Below are positions 1-7,621 of a DNA stretch of 64,000 bases, one piece after another; positions within the stretch are counted from its first letter, which is position 1, and each line of letters begins with the position of its first letter. Position numbers and translations under genes: made by a program. The DNA comes from Hormoscilla sp. GM7CHS1pb (GTDB lineage: Bacteria > Cyanobacteriota > Cyanobacteriia > Cyanobacteriales > Desertifilaceae): contig JACONN010000005.1 of assembly GCA_014323675.1 (NCBI GenBank), positions 558,001 to 622,000 on the forward strand, given 5' to 3'. The notes beneath the pieces were generated by a model, which had not been told where the DNA came from, did not search any database, and saw only the letters and a list, made by a program, of their open reading frames with translations.

Positions 1-21
1 GATGCTTTTCTGGAGTAACTT

Positions 22-1239
22 ATGAAATCGACCAAATCTTTGCCTTTGAGTTGGGAAGAACTACAACAACTCGCCACATTTGAGCGAGATCCGGCGAACG
101 GACCAACCAATTCCCAAGCGAGATTGCGGCTGTTTGGACAAGCCGAATCAGATGTGCGAGTTATTCTTTATCGCGATCATCATGCTTGGTGTCCTTATTG
201 CCAAAAAGTGTGGCTGTGGTTAGAGGAAAAGCAGATTCCGTACCGGATCGAGAAGGTCACTATGTTCTGTTATGGAACGAAAGAAACGTGGTATAAGGAA
301 AAGGTGCGATCGGGAATGCTTCCTGCACTAGAACTTGACGGTCAGTTAATTACAGAAAGTGATGATATCTTATTAGCATTAGAAGACGCATTTGGCCCAT
401 TAAATCAGGCGGGAATGCGCGATGGCCGAGCGCTGCCTCTGCGCCAGCTAGAACGCCTACTCTTTCGCGGCTGGTGTAGTTGGTTGTGCTACCGCAAGCG
501 ATCGCCAAAAGACGAACAACGCAGTCGAGATCGATTTACCACCATCGTGGCTGAAGTTGAAGCAGCTCTGGCCAGTACTCCAGGACCTTATTTTCTGGAA
601 GAATTTGGTATAGCTGATGTGGTTTTTACTCCCTATGTCGAGCGGATGAATGCCAGCCTCTACTACTACAAAGGCTATTCATTGCGGGAAGAAAACCCAA
701 AGCTCTCTGATTGGTTTGATGCTATGGAAACCCGATCCACCTATCGAGGGACACAAAGCGATTTTCATACCCATGCCCACGATTTACCACCGCAAATGGG
801 CGGATGCTATCCTAACGAAGAATCTCAAACTGATATTAATCAAAAACGAGTCGATTGCGGTCCTTGGTTCGGATTACCAGATGTGATGTATCCAGAACCC
901 GAAACGTCTCGACTAGAAGCTCTGCACCGGGTGATAAAGCATCGTCATAATATCATTCGCGTTAATCCAGCGGACGATCGCCTTTTTGATGAAGCCTTGC
1001 GTTGCGCTCTGACTTACATGATAACAGGAGAACTCTGTCCGCCACCATCTGCTTCCGATCCAGCCCTGCGCTACCTGCGCGATCGCATTAGCGTACCGAG
1101 AGATATGTCCATCTATGCCGCCAAACGACTGAGAGAAGCATTAGAAACTACGGCAGCCCTATCTGGCGATCGCCAAGGAATACCCATTCCGGTGCGCGAT
1201 CGGCACGATCAAAATCCAGCTAATTTCACCCAAATTTAA
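22..1239 (+). CDS. Glutathione S-transferase-like protein, 405 aa
   Basis: The N-terminal third is a thioredoxin-fold GST domain with a CPYC redox motif at residues 57-60, followed by an all-helical C-terminal GST region. The start is the ATG preceded by GGAG about 7 bases upstream. The length (405 aa) is well above the roughly 220 aa of a classical GST but similar large GST-like proteins are common in cyanobacteria. The tail after about residue 270 is family-specific and I assign no function to it. The substrate is unknown; the CxxC motif suggests glutaredoxin- or glutathionyl-reductase-like chemistry rather than simple conjugation (inference). It seems to be transcribed alone and is followed by a weak hairpin. 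Confidence 0.85.
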   Translation: MKSTKSLPLSWEELQQLATFERDPANGPTNSQARLRLFGQAESDVRVILYRDHHAWCPYCQKVWLWLEEKQIPYRIEKVTMFCYGTKETWYKEKVRSGMLPALELDGQLITESDDILLALEDAFGPLNQAGMRDGRALPLRQLERLLFRGWCSWLCYRKRSPKDEQRSRDRFTTIVAEVEAALASTPGPYFLEEFGIADVVFTPYVERMNASLYYYKGYSLREENPKLSDWFDAMETRSTYRGTQSDFHTHAHDLPPQMGGCYPNEESQTDINQKRVDCGPWFGLPDVMYPEPETSRLEALHRVIKHRHNIIRVNPADDRLFDEALRCALTYMITGELCPPPSASDPALRYLRDRISVPRDMSIYAAKRLREALETTAALSGDRQGIPIPVRDRHDQNPANFTQI

Positions 1240-1255
1240 CAATGGAGTGGTAATT

Positions 1256-1285
1256 CCCCTCTTCAAATCTTTGATTGCAGAGGGG
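1256..1285 (+). terminator. Weak hairpin after the GST-like gene
   Basis: CCCCTC pairs with GAGGGG across an 18-base loop, 17 bases past the stop codon. There is no clean T tract, only T-rich sequence about 20 bases later, so termination is only a possibility. Confidence 0.3.
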
Positions 1286-1369
1286 ATGATAGATACCCCC
1301 TATTTTATTTTTAATAAAGGACATGGGGTGCTATTAAAATTTGGTGTTGAAGACAATAAAAAACCTAAT

Positions 1370-1978
1370 TTAATTCAAATATGTTTCCCTTTTGCTTGAC
1401 AATAAAAAACTTATCGTTCCGAAAATTTTATCTAAATCGGTAATAGTAATTCTCAACTTACTTTTTGTAAATTCATCGGATACTAATTTTCCAAATTGCC
1501 ATAATTCTCCATCCGTTACTATCCCATACACGGGAAGTTCCTCGGCTTTATTTAATTTTTGTACAGCAATCAACTCAGCTAGACATTGCCCCCATCCCTC
1601 GCTAAAATCATTCTTTTTTGCTTCAACAACAATGATGATTGGAAAACCCAAAACAGTTTTACCTAATTCTGATTTTGTTGAGAACAAGTAATCAGGCGTT
1701 CCATTTAGTTTAGCATCATAAGTTATGGACTTGTGGCTCCAAAGAGTATATCCATTAACAAAACTTTTATAAACTTCCCTTAAAATTGGATAAATGATAT
1801 TTTCGCATCTTGAGTATTCAGATGTGTATATATCCATGTTCTGTTCGCTGAATTGAAATTCCTTAACAAAAAAATCGGAAGGTTTTAGATCGGTAATTTC
1901 AATAAAGTATTCTTCCAAATACTTTATATTATACTCTTCTTGAACTTGAGCAATAGTTTTATAGTCGCTAAAAGCCAT
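1370..1978 (-). CDS. PD-(D/E)XK nuclease-fold protein, hypothetical, 202 aa
   Basis: The protein carries the signature of a PD-(D/E)XK fold: Pro-Asp at residues 95-96 in a beta strand, then E119-A-K121 in VVEAKK, and a conserved G-W-G-Q block (residues 128-131) starting the following helix. This arrangement is seen in restriction-like nucleases and in many uncharacterised cyanobacterial and phage proteins. Signal peptide and membrane segments are absent. The codon use is AT-rich compared with the flanking GST gene, which together with its isolated position suggests horizontal acquisition. Its target is unknown; it could be an orphan nuclease or a defence or mobile-element remnant. Confidence 0.6.
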   Translation of the reverse strand: MAFSDYKTIAQVQEEYNIKYLEEYFIEITDLKPSDFFVKEFQFSEQNMDIYTSEYSRCENIIYPILREVYKSFVNGYTLWSHKSITYDAKLNGTPDYLFSTKSELGKTVLGFPIIIVVEAKKNDFSEGWGQCLAELIAVQKLNKAEELPVYGIVTDGELWQFGKLVSDEFTKSKLRITITDLDKIFGTISFLLSSKRETYLN

Positions 1979-2084
1979 TAATAACTCCTATTTGATTTTA
2001 AATTTAATAATCGAGTTGAGCAGCGCACAAATCATCCAGCCTTACGATAATCCTTGACCAAAATATACCAAAATAGATTTAGTG

Positions 2085-2681
2085 CTACCTTTTTTCACTC
2101 CCTTCATCCTCTAATTCTAAAACAACATCTTCATAAATAGCATTTAGCGATAACGTGATTCCCAAGCTCATCAACTCAATCGTGTCACCTTCACTGTAGG
2201 GAATGAATCGCCACTCTCCAACAGCATCCCGCCGAAAAATCTCAACCGTTTTGGTTTCAGAACTCACCAAAACATATTCTTGTAGCGTTGAGAGACGACG
2301 GTACAGGGCGAACTTACCACCGCGATCGTAAGCCTCCGTACTCGGAGAAAGCACCTCAATAATGACGCAGGGATAGCGGATGAATTGTCGGGCGGTACGA
2401 TCGCGCTCATCGCAGCTAATACTAAGGTCTGGATAGGTAAACGGTCCCTCGTCAGTAATGCCCACCTTGGCATCAGAGTTACGCACCTTGCAGCGCCCCC
2501 GTAACGGTTCTCGTAACAGGCTTGCCAAATTTAGGGCAATATCTGCATGGGGCAACGTTCCCCCTACCATCGCAAACACTTCCCCATTAAAATATTCGTA
2601 GCGTAGTGGTTGTTGGACTTCCCATTCCAAATATTCTTGTGGTGTTAAGCGGGGGACAACTCTGGCAGTACCTTGCTTCAT
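2085..2681 (-). CDS. Uma2 family endonuclease-like protein (DUF820)
   Basis: Full-length (198 aa) Uma2/DUF820 protein: the N-terminal T-x-x-E-Y-L-E-W block, then F-N-G-E-V-F, a P-D-L strand (residues about 89-91) and I-I-E-V-L-S-P-S-T (about 107-115), followed by the K-x-x-x-Y-R-R helix. These are the PD-(D/E)XK core elements of the family, which is strongly expanded in cyanobacteria and of unknown biological role. A second, distinct Uma2 gene lies at 36811-37431. The gene is transcribed away from the repeat-rich gap at 2.7-3.1 kb. Confidence 0.85.
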   Translation of the reverse strand: MKQGTARVVPRLTPQEYLEWEVQQPLRYEYFNGEVFAMVGGTLPHADIALNLASLLREPLRGRCKVRNSDAKVGITDEGPFTYPDLSISCDERDRTARQFIRYPCVIIEVLSPSTEAYDRGGKFALYRRLSTLQEYVLVSSETKTVEIFRRDAVGEWRFIPYSEGDTIELMSLGITLSLNAIYEDVVLELEDEGSEKR

Positions 2682-2790
2682 GGCATATTACCCAAAAAAT
2701 ATGTTTATATTTTAGGCGATCGGTTACAATAATTGCGATCGTCAATACTCAGTGCTTTGGCCTGTAGTAGGGCTGTCGATCGCTCCATGC

Positions 2791-3024
2791 GTTACGAGAT
2801 CGCCTCACAGTTTGGTACTGAGAAATAGGGAATCATGATGGCGATCGCGAGTATTGGGCAATGAAACGCTATCTGTCTTTAGTGGGAGTATAGCAAGCGA
2901 TCACAAAACAAAATGTCTGCGATCGCACTAGGTAAACACCTCATGCTCTGATAAGTTCAGGGACGGGTACGAATTTTTCCGGAGAGCTAAAGCGATCGCC
3001 AAGCTATTCGGTTCAGCACAGGGG
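2791..3024. repeat. Dispersed repeat R2, copy 1 (carries the 3' end of a DUF1016 gene)
   Basis: This 234-bp segment matches, almost base for base, the reverse complement of 51143-51376, and its left 150 bp match the end of the intact DUF1016 gene and its downstream region (6838-6985). It holds the final codons and stop of that gene, so it is a fragment copied from a DUF1016 locus rather than a classical IS. The remainder of the 2682-3092 gap contains HIP1 sites and no gene that I can support. Confidence 0.75.
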
Positions 3025-3092
3025 CTAGGGAAACATTCAAGGATGAGTTGGGTTAATCGGGTGGTGGTACGTTCGCGCTTTGTTAACACACC

Positions 3093-3842
3093 TTACTGCT
3101 GTGGCTGGATTGGTTCCACTTTGAGTTGGCGAACCTGATCGCCGTATTGTCCATTCGATAGCTGCTGCATATATTCGCTCCATTCATCAAGAAACACTTG
3201 TATCTTTTTCTCTTTGATTGTTATACCCGTGACTTCCCACGTATTTGTTCGCCCCAGTTTTGAAGGTGTATAAGACTTGTCCGATCCTGACCTCTCATAC
3301 TGTGCTATAACGCCTAACCCCTGTACCGTAATCGCCAGATCGCTGGCATACCCTCCTGCAACATCTGCTAGATTGAAATACGCCTCAGTAGTACTAGCGT
3401 AGTCCTCGTAATCTTCAGGCACCTTGGTCTTTAACAGAACTTCTTGCTGGTATAATACCTCCGATATAATCGTTGTACAAATCTTGACCCAAATGAGTTG
3501 CTCTTTCTGCACCTCAACTCCTTCTAAATCTGAATTACTCTGTGGAGCAGTAGTGCCAATATTTTCAGCCTGACCATCAATGCAATATAATAGCGTATGC
3601 AACCTCTTCAAGTTTGTACTCTCAGTTAGCAAATGGAGATAATCTGGAAACTCGACTAGACCTACCCGCACAACATCTGATTTTTCTTGTGTGGGCGGTA
3701 GTTTGCCGAGATGCGACACTACCGTTCGCTCAGAGCTTATTGTCGCAAGCACTGGATCCAATGTCTGGCAAACATTGCTGACCGTATCTGCTACCACCCG
3801 TATAGATTTGACTGCTCGCCTGGCGAAGGAAAAGAAACCCAT
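3093..3842 (-). CDS. Hypothetical protein, 249 aa
   Basis: I do not recognise the family. The chosen start is the ATG at 3842, which has GAGGA 10 bases upstream; an in-frame ATG 54 bases earlier lacks a ribosome binding site. The N-terminus is a short basic, amphipathic stretch (MGFFSFARRAVKSIRV) that could bind membrane, with no cleavable signal. The middle is mixed alpha/beta with no clear motif; the C-terminus ends in a proline/glutamine-rich tail. It stands alone between two repeat blocks, and no partner gene is nearby. Confidence 0.55.
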   Translation of the reverse strand: MGFFSFARRAVKSIRVVADTVSNVCQTLDPVLATISSERTVVSHLGKLPPTQEKSDVVRVGLVEFPDYLHLLTESTNLKRLHTLLYCIDGQAENIGTTAPQSNSDLEGVEVQKEQLIWVKICTTIISEVLYQQEVLLKTKVPEDYEDYASTTEAYFNLADVAGGYASDLAITVQGLGVIAQYERSGSDKSYTPSKLGRTNTWEVTGITIKEKKIQVFLDEWSEYMQQLSNGQYGDQVRQLKVEPIQPQQ

Positions 3843-4004
3843 GATGTCTAAGTCCTCACAAAAAATTAATGTTGTAATCCTAATGTTAAGAAGCAAAAAA
3901 CTTTACGACCCCGAGTTTCGGGAAGGATAGATCAGAGACCTCTACCACAGTGCAAAGAAATGGGATCTGATAGCTCAATTATAGCCAGATATTAACCGAT
4001 CGCC

Positions 4005-4202
4005 CCTCACCCAATCCACAATCGTTACAAAAATCTACAAACTTCTGATGACTGGATTGGGCATCTCTCTGGCGGACCGTTTGAGATCAGCCCCTTGAGT
4101 TCGCCGGTCTCTCAATCTGCTGCTGGGAATCCAACGTTTGGGGTTTCAGAAGCCGGACTGGGGGTTGGCCCCCGTGGGGGACTGTTGGTCGAGCAACTGG
4201 TA
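4005..4202. repeat. Composite dispersed repeat R1, copy a
   Basis: About 190 bp beginning with a conserved AATCC(A)CAATCGTTAC block and running through the GGCGGACCGTTTGA core to the CCCCGTGGGGGACTGTTG palindrome. Further copies or partial copies are at 4323-4435, 5435-5530, 12823-12894, 40080-40150, 43548-43680, 43690-43855 and 43860-44032. The repeat is the landing site for several elements in this window and lets their boundaries be read. Confidence 0.8.
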
Positions 4203-4293
4203 AGGGACTTGCGGTTTATTAATGTACCAACCAGGTTTTGCTATTTCTTGAGTACAGCTTGTTTGACTGGTACTTTATTTTGGCGCAAGTCCC
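4203..4293. mobile_element. 91-bp MITE with TA target duplication (IS630/Tc1-mariner type)
   Basis: Terminal inverted repeats GGGACTTGCG / CGCAAGTCCC lie directly inside a TA dinucleotide on each side. The uninterrupted target, GGTAATAGTATAACTC in reverse-complement R1 copies near 43680 and 43915, shows that only the element plus one TA were added. TA duplication is the hallmark of the IS630/Tc1-mariner superfamily. There is no coding capacity; a transposase would have to act in trans. Confidence 0.8.
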
Positions 4294-4322
4294 TAATAGT
4301 ATAACTCAAATAATTGTCGATC

Positions 4323-4453
4323 GCACCTCACCCAATCCATAATTGTTACAAAAATCTACAAACTTCAGATGACTGGCATCTCTCTAGCAGAACATTTAAT
4401 ATAAGCCCCTTGCCCCAGATGCTGTAGATTGGGATAACAACTGCGGTGTGAGA
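4323..4453. other. R1 copy b carrying the empty target site of the group II intron
   Basis: The sequence GATTGGGAT at 4427-4435 followed directly by AACAACTGCGG (4436 onward) is the uninterrupted version of the site that holds the group II intron at 41100-43547. Flanking bases on both sides match the intron-containing copy. The segment also carries a fossil of the 3' end of the DUF2201/VWA gene (AGCATCTGGGGCAAGG in reverse). Confidence 0.75.
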
Positions 4454-4594
4454 CCATTTTACAACGAAATCTGATGCTTTCGCCTTCACATCCGCTCCGA
4501 CGCAAGGTTAGGTACGCAAAGACCTAGGATTGTTGGGTTAGCGATAGCGTAACCCAAACTACCACTCAACGATTCAGACTATTGAATAAAACCG

Positions 4595-5152
4595 TCAATT
4601 CGTCGGTCTGTACGGGAGTGCTGAATGGTGGACATTGATCAAGAGATTGCCGTCGGCACCACGAACATACCCAAATGTGTACTCCACCTTCACTTCCTTA
4701 TCGGTCTTTGCATCCTTAAAATAGTAGTTGCCCATGGCAACAGCAGAGTCGGTGTCAATGATAATGTCGGCATTTTCAAAGCGGACCGCACTCCATGGCT
4801 GCAACGCGAAGCCCTTGTCTTCATCCACGATACCGCCAACGAAATAGGAGACGGCTTCGTCCTCAGTGAGGCGAAACTGATCGGTCGAAGCCTTAGTCGG
4901 CTTGAAGAGGACGGTGCCTTCGTCGTAGCCGTAGAGCGTATCTACGTGCTCTGCTGCCAACGCCTTATAGTCGCCAGGATTTGAGGCTCTGCCGATCGCA
5001 ACGATGCCGTCAGCCCAGACTTTCTGCGCCTCGTTGACCTCGGCTTCTGTGATTGGCTGCGGGATTACCGGACCACCCTGACCACCCTGACCACCCTGAC
5101 AACCCATAAGAAGAACCCCGACCACGCTGGCTGTAAGAACTCCTTTAATCAT
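4595..5152 (-). CDS. NTF2-like lipoprotein, copy 1 (185 aa)
   Basis: A signal peptide with a lipobox (LLMGC, Cys18) is followed by a GQGGQGG linker and a compact domain whose pattern (two helices, then W-x-x-V-x-F-E-N strand and repeated antiparallel strands) fits the NTF2/SnoaL-like fold often labelled DUF4440-like. The protein would be anchored at the outer face of the plasma membrane or in the outer membrane. Some relatives are mis-annotated as phosphoribosyl-AMP cyclohydrolase; no cyclohydrolase motif is present. A near-identical copy is at 40251-40811 in opposite orientation. The start has GAGGAT upstream (GAGGATAAACTACTATG). Confidence 0.75.
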   Translation of the reverse strand: MIKGVLTASVVGVLLMGCQGGQGGQGGPVIPQPITEAEVNEAQKVWADGIVAIGRASNPGDYKALAAEHVDTLYGYDEGTVLFKPTKASTDQFRLTEDEAVSYFVGGIVDEDKGFALQPWSAVRFENADIIIDTDSAVAMGNYYFKDAKTDKEVKVEYTFGYVRGADGNLLINVHHSALPYRPTN

Positions 5153-5259
5153 AGTAGTTTATCCTCTGGTTATTGAAAAAACAGGAAAATTGTTAACCGC
5201 CCGGATTGAGCGATGGCAGACAGCATAACATAGAACAGTGATGTGCTTCACCCAATCCA

Positions 5260-5434
5260 ATACTCCGGACAGTTTTTAGACGCCAGAACGACCACAAGGC
5301 AAGGGTTGCAGCCTACTGCCCTGATTTTTTTCAATTGTCTACCCGGGGCTAACGTAGCCTATATTGCTCTATCGAGCAAAGGCTTACCCTGCAAGCCTTA
5401 CAGCTACGTACACCTAAAACGGTCCGGACTATTG
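5260..5434. mobile_element. 175-bp MITE with 8-bp target duplication
   Basis: The ends read ATACTCCGGACAGTTTT and, on the opposite strand, ATAGTCCGGACCGTTTTA, giving imperfect inverted repeats of about 18 bp. CCAATCCA occurs at 5252-5259 and again at 5435-5442 as a direct target duplication. The paralogous segment at 40125-40160 lacks the element and has only a single copy of the target. No ORF is present. Confidence 0.7.
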
Positions 5435-5530
5435 CCAATCCACACTTGTTACAAAAATATACATACTTCACATGACTCGCATCTCTCTGGCGGAACATTT
5501 AAGATAAGCCCCTTGCCCCAGATGCTGTAG
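5435..5530. repeat. R1 copy c with a fossil 3' end of the DUF2201/VWA gene
   Basis: It resumes the R1 sequence after the MITE and runs into AAGCCCCTTGCCCCAGATGC, the complement of codons LQHLGQGAYL of the VWA protein at 38.7 kb. The stretch from 5531 to 5813 holds a small interspersed palindrome (GAAACCGGGTTTC) and no supported gene. Confidence 0.65.
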
Positions 5531-5813
5531 AGCATCGGTCAAGTGAAGACAACGAAACCGGGTTTCTCGTGATAGCACCAACTCCAAATCAATGCTTTTA
5601 CCAGAGAAACCCGGTAACATGAGCCGACGTTCTAGAGCGTCGGCCCAGTAAAAGTCCTTGACAAAAAAAATAAAATGTGCATGTACGCTCATTTGGTAGC
5701 GCTCATAACAATTGTGAGCCTTCGGAGCGACCCCACAGGGCCAGACTAGATCGGAGCGATTGGAATAGTACAATAAATTTATCTCGTTCTTTCGATCGCG
5801 CTTTGTCTAGTCA

Positions 5814-6869
5814 ATGACCGATACCAGTCCACTCCTGAATAATCCTAATTACCAAACCCTACTCCACAATCTGAAAACCCAGATTCGTCAGGCTCGGGTT
5901 AAAGCGGCCCTCGCAGTCAACCGCGAGCTAGTGCTGCTCTACTGGCACATAGGAGCGCAAATCCTAGAACAGCAAGCTGCTCAAGGTTGGGGAGCAAAAG
6001 CGATCGAACAACTCTCCCGAGATCTCCGCCAAGAGTTCCCCCAGGTAAAGGGTTTCTCCTTGCGCAACCTGAAGTATATGAGGGCTTTTGCTGCTGCCTA
6101 CCCAGATTTAGCAATTGTGCAACAGGTTGTTGCACAAATTCCTTGGGGCCATAATATTCGTATTTTGGATAGGGTGAAAGACCCAGAAGTACGGCTCTGG
6201 TACGCTAGGGCGACGGTTGAATATGGCTGGAGCCGCAATGTTTTGGTGCATCAGATTGAAACGAATTTGTATGAACGACAGGGGAAGGCCATCAGTAACT
6301 TTGCGGCGACCTTGCCCCAACCCCAATCCGACTTAGTCCAGAACCTGCTTAAGTCTGAATACAACCTGGAGTTTCTGGAACTGGAGACCACAGTCCGGGA
6401 GCGAGAACTAGAACGCGCCCTGATTGAGCATATGCAGTTGTTTTTGCTGGAGCTGGGGGTGGGGTTTGCGTTTGTGGGGAGCCAATATCCCCTAGAAATC
6501 GGTGGGGAAGAGTTTTTTATCGATCTGCTGTTTTATCACTTGCAGCTTCGGTGCTATGTGGTAATTGAACTCAAAACCACAGCGTTTAAACCTGCCTATG
6601 CCGGGCAAATTAATTTTTATGTCAATGCGGTGGATGATTTGTTGCGCCATGAGACTGACCAACCCACGATTGGCATTGTTTTGTGTCGTTCTCAACATGA
6701 GACGATCGTGCGTTATGCGCTCCAGGGCATGAATCAACCCATTGGTGTTTCGACATATCGCACGGCGGCGGAGTTACCAGCAGAATATCAGGGTAAATTA
6801 CCGTCAGCAGAGGAGTTGCAGGCTCAGATCGATAGTGCGATCGCCTCACAGTTTGGTACTGAGAAATAG
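5814..6869 (+). CDS. DUF1016 / YhcG-family PD-(D/E)XK nuclease, 351 aa
   Basis: Two domains: a helical N-terminal DUF1016 region (residues 1-150, with Y-W-x-I-G and the LSRDL-x-x-E-F-P-x-x-K-G-F-S block) and a C-terminal nuclease domain in which F-x-I-D-L-L-F-Y-H is followed by Y-V-V-I-E-L-K (about residues 240-262), the canonical D...ExK catalytic pattern. The length is typical of the family. Family members are found in accessory regions and some are linked to restriction or DNA repair, but the role is not settled. No good ribosome binding site is visible before the ATG. Fragments of the 3' end occur in repeats at 2.8 kb and 51.3 kb, so the locus has been copied. Confidence 0.85.
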   Translation: MTDTSPLLNNPNYQTLLHNLKTQIRQARVKAALAVNRELVLLYWHIGAQILEQQAAQGWGAKAIEQLSRDLRQEFPQVKGFSLRNLKYMRAFAAAYPDLAIVQQVVAQIPWGHNIRILDRVKDPEVRLWYARATVEYGWSRNVLVHQIETNLYERQGKAISNFAATLPQPQSDLVQNLLKSEYNLEFLELETTVRERELERALIEHMQLFLLELGVGFAFVGSQYPLEIGGEEFFIDLLFYHLQLRCYVVIELKTTAFKPAYAGQINFYVNAVDDLLRHETDQPTIGIVLCRSQHETIVRYALQGMNQPIGVSTYRTAAELPAEYQGKLPSAEELQAQIDSAIASQFGTEK

Positions 6870-6985
6870 GGAATCATGATGGCGATCGCGAGTATTGGTC
6901 AATGAAATGCTATCTGTTTTTAGTGGGAGTATAGCAAGCGATCGCAAAACCAAATGTCTGCGATCGCAGTAAGTAAACACCTAGC
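6838..6985. repeat. Repeat R2, copy 2 (native DUF1016 3' end)
   Basis: The last codons of the DUF1016 gene plus about 115 bp downstream match 2795-2945 and the reverse complement of 51225-51376. This is probably the source context of the other two copies. Confidence 0.65.
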
Positions 6986-7046
6986 GCATCATGATAAAGC
7001 AAGCAGGGATAAAGTCTCATATTCGTAAAATAATTCGATCGCGCCT

Positions 7047-7323
7047 TTACTCCCGACGCAGCAAATTTTCAACTTGTAATGTCGAACAGTTCCCAAGGCG
7101 AAGCCAAATAACTTTCGGTGGATTTCCAAATACTAAACTCAGATCGTGCATGTCAGCATCTTTCGAGACAATCGTTCAAATCATTGTCTTTTGCATAATC
7201 CCAAACGATTGGGTCGATTGTCGCTTTCATTCCCACATCTCAAACGTGAAGCGAGTTTGGGAAAAGATCGCTCAAACGGTTTGGTAATTTAGGCGATAGA
7301 TTTTCATCAAAAAGTAATTTCAT
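7047..7323 (-). pseudogene. DUF5615 PIN-like toxin, inactivated
   Basis: Translation from ATG at 7323 gives MKLLFDENLSPKLP, the start of a DUF5615 (PIN-like, VapC45-type) toxin. The reading frame hits an in-frame TGA after SLHV and then needs a one-base correction near 7170 to continue as T-I-V-S-K-D-A-D-M-H-D, which holds the conserved acidic residues, ending in LLRRE and a stop at 7047. Start and stop of antitoxin and toxin overlap as ATGA, typical of a translationally coupled toxin-antitoxin pair. The premature stop is a base substitution, so this one is not explained by a homopolymer error. Confidence 0.75.
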
Positions 7324-7550
7324 GTGGATAATGGGGCAGTCATAAACCGACGCTCACGATCGGCAGCATAAGCAATGCAGGCTTTTAAATCTTCTCGCGT
7401 CAGATCGGGAAAATCGTCTAGAATTTCTGCTTCAGTCATCTCGGAAGCTAGGTACTCAAGCACTTCATAGACTGTAAGGAGCAAGCCACGGACGCAAGGC
7501 TTACCACCCCGTTTTTCAGGCTCAATTGTAATGATGTCTCGGTAGTTCAT
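7320..7550 (-). CDS. DUF433 antitoxin (VapB45-like)
   Basis: A 76-aa DUF433 protein with the typical I-x-x-x-P-x-x-x-x-G-K-P-C-V-R-G start, a V-x-E-V-L-E-Y-L helix and the D-F-P-D-L-T-x-x-D-L-K-A-C-I-A-Y-A end: a small winged-helix-like DNA-binding antitoxin. It is directly upstream of, and overlaps by 3 bases, the DUF5615 toxin remnant. An intact antitoxin with a dead toxin suggests domestication or decay of the module. Confidence 0.8.
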   Translation of the reverse strand: MNYRDIITIEPEKRGGKPCVRGLLLTVYEVLEYLASEMTEAEILDDFPDLTREDLKACIAYAADRERRFMTAPLST

Positions 7551-7621
7551 AAACTGGCATGAGGGAAAAATGTCTACTTAGCATTATATCGAGAACTTTT
7601 TACCTGGCAAACCCAAAATAT

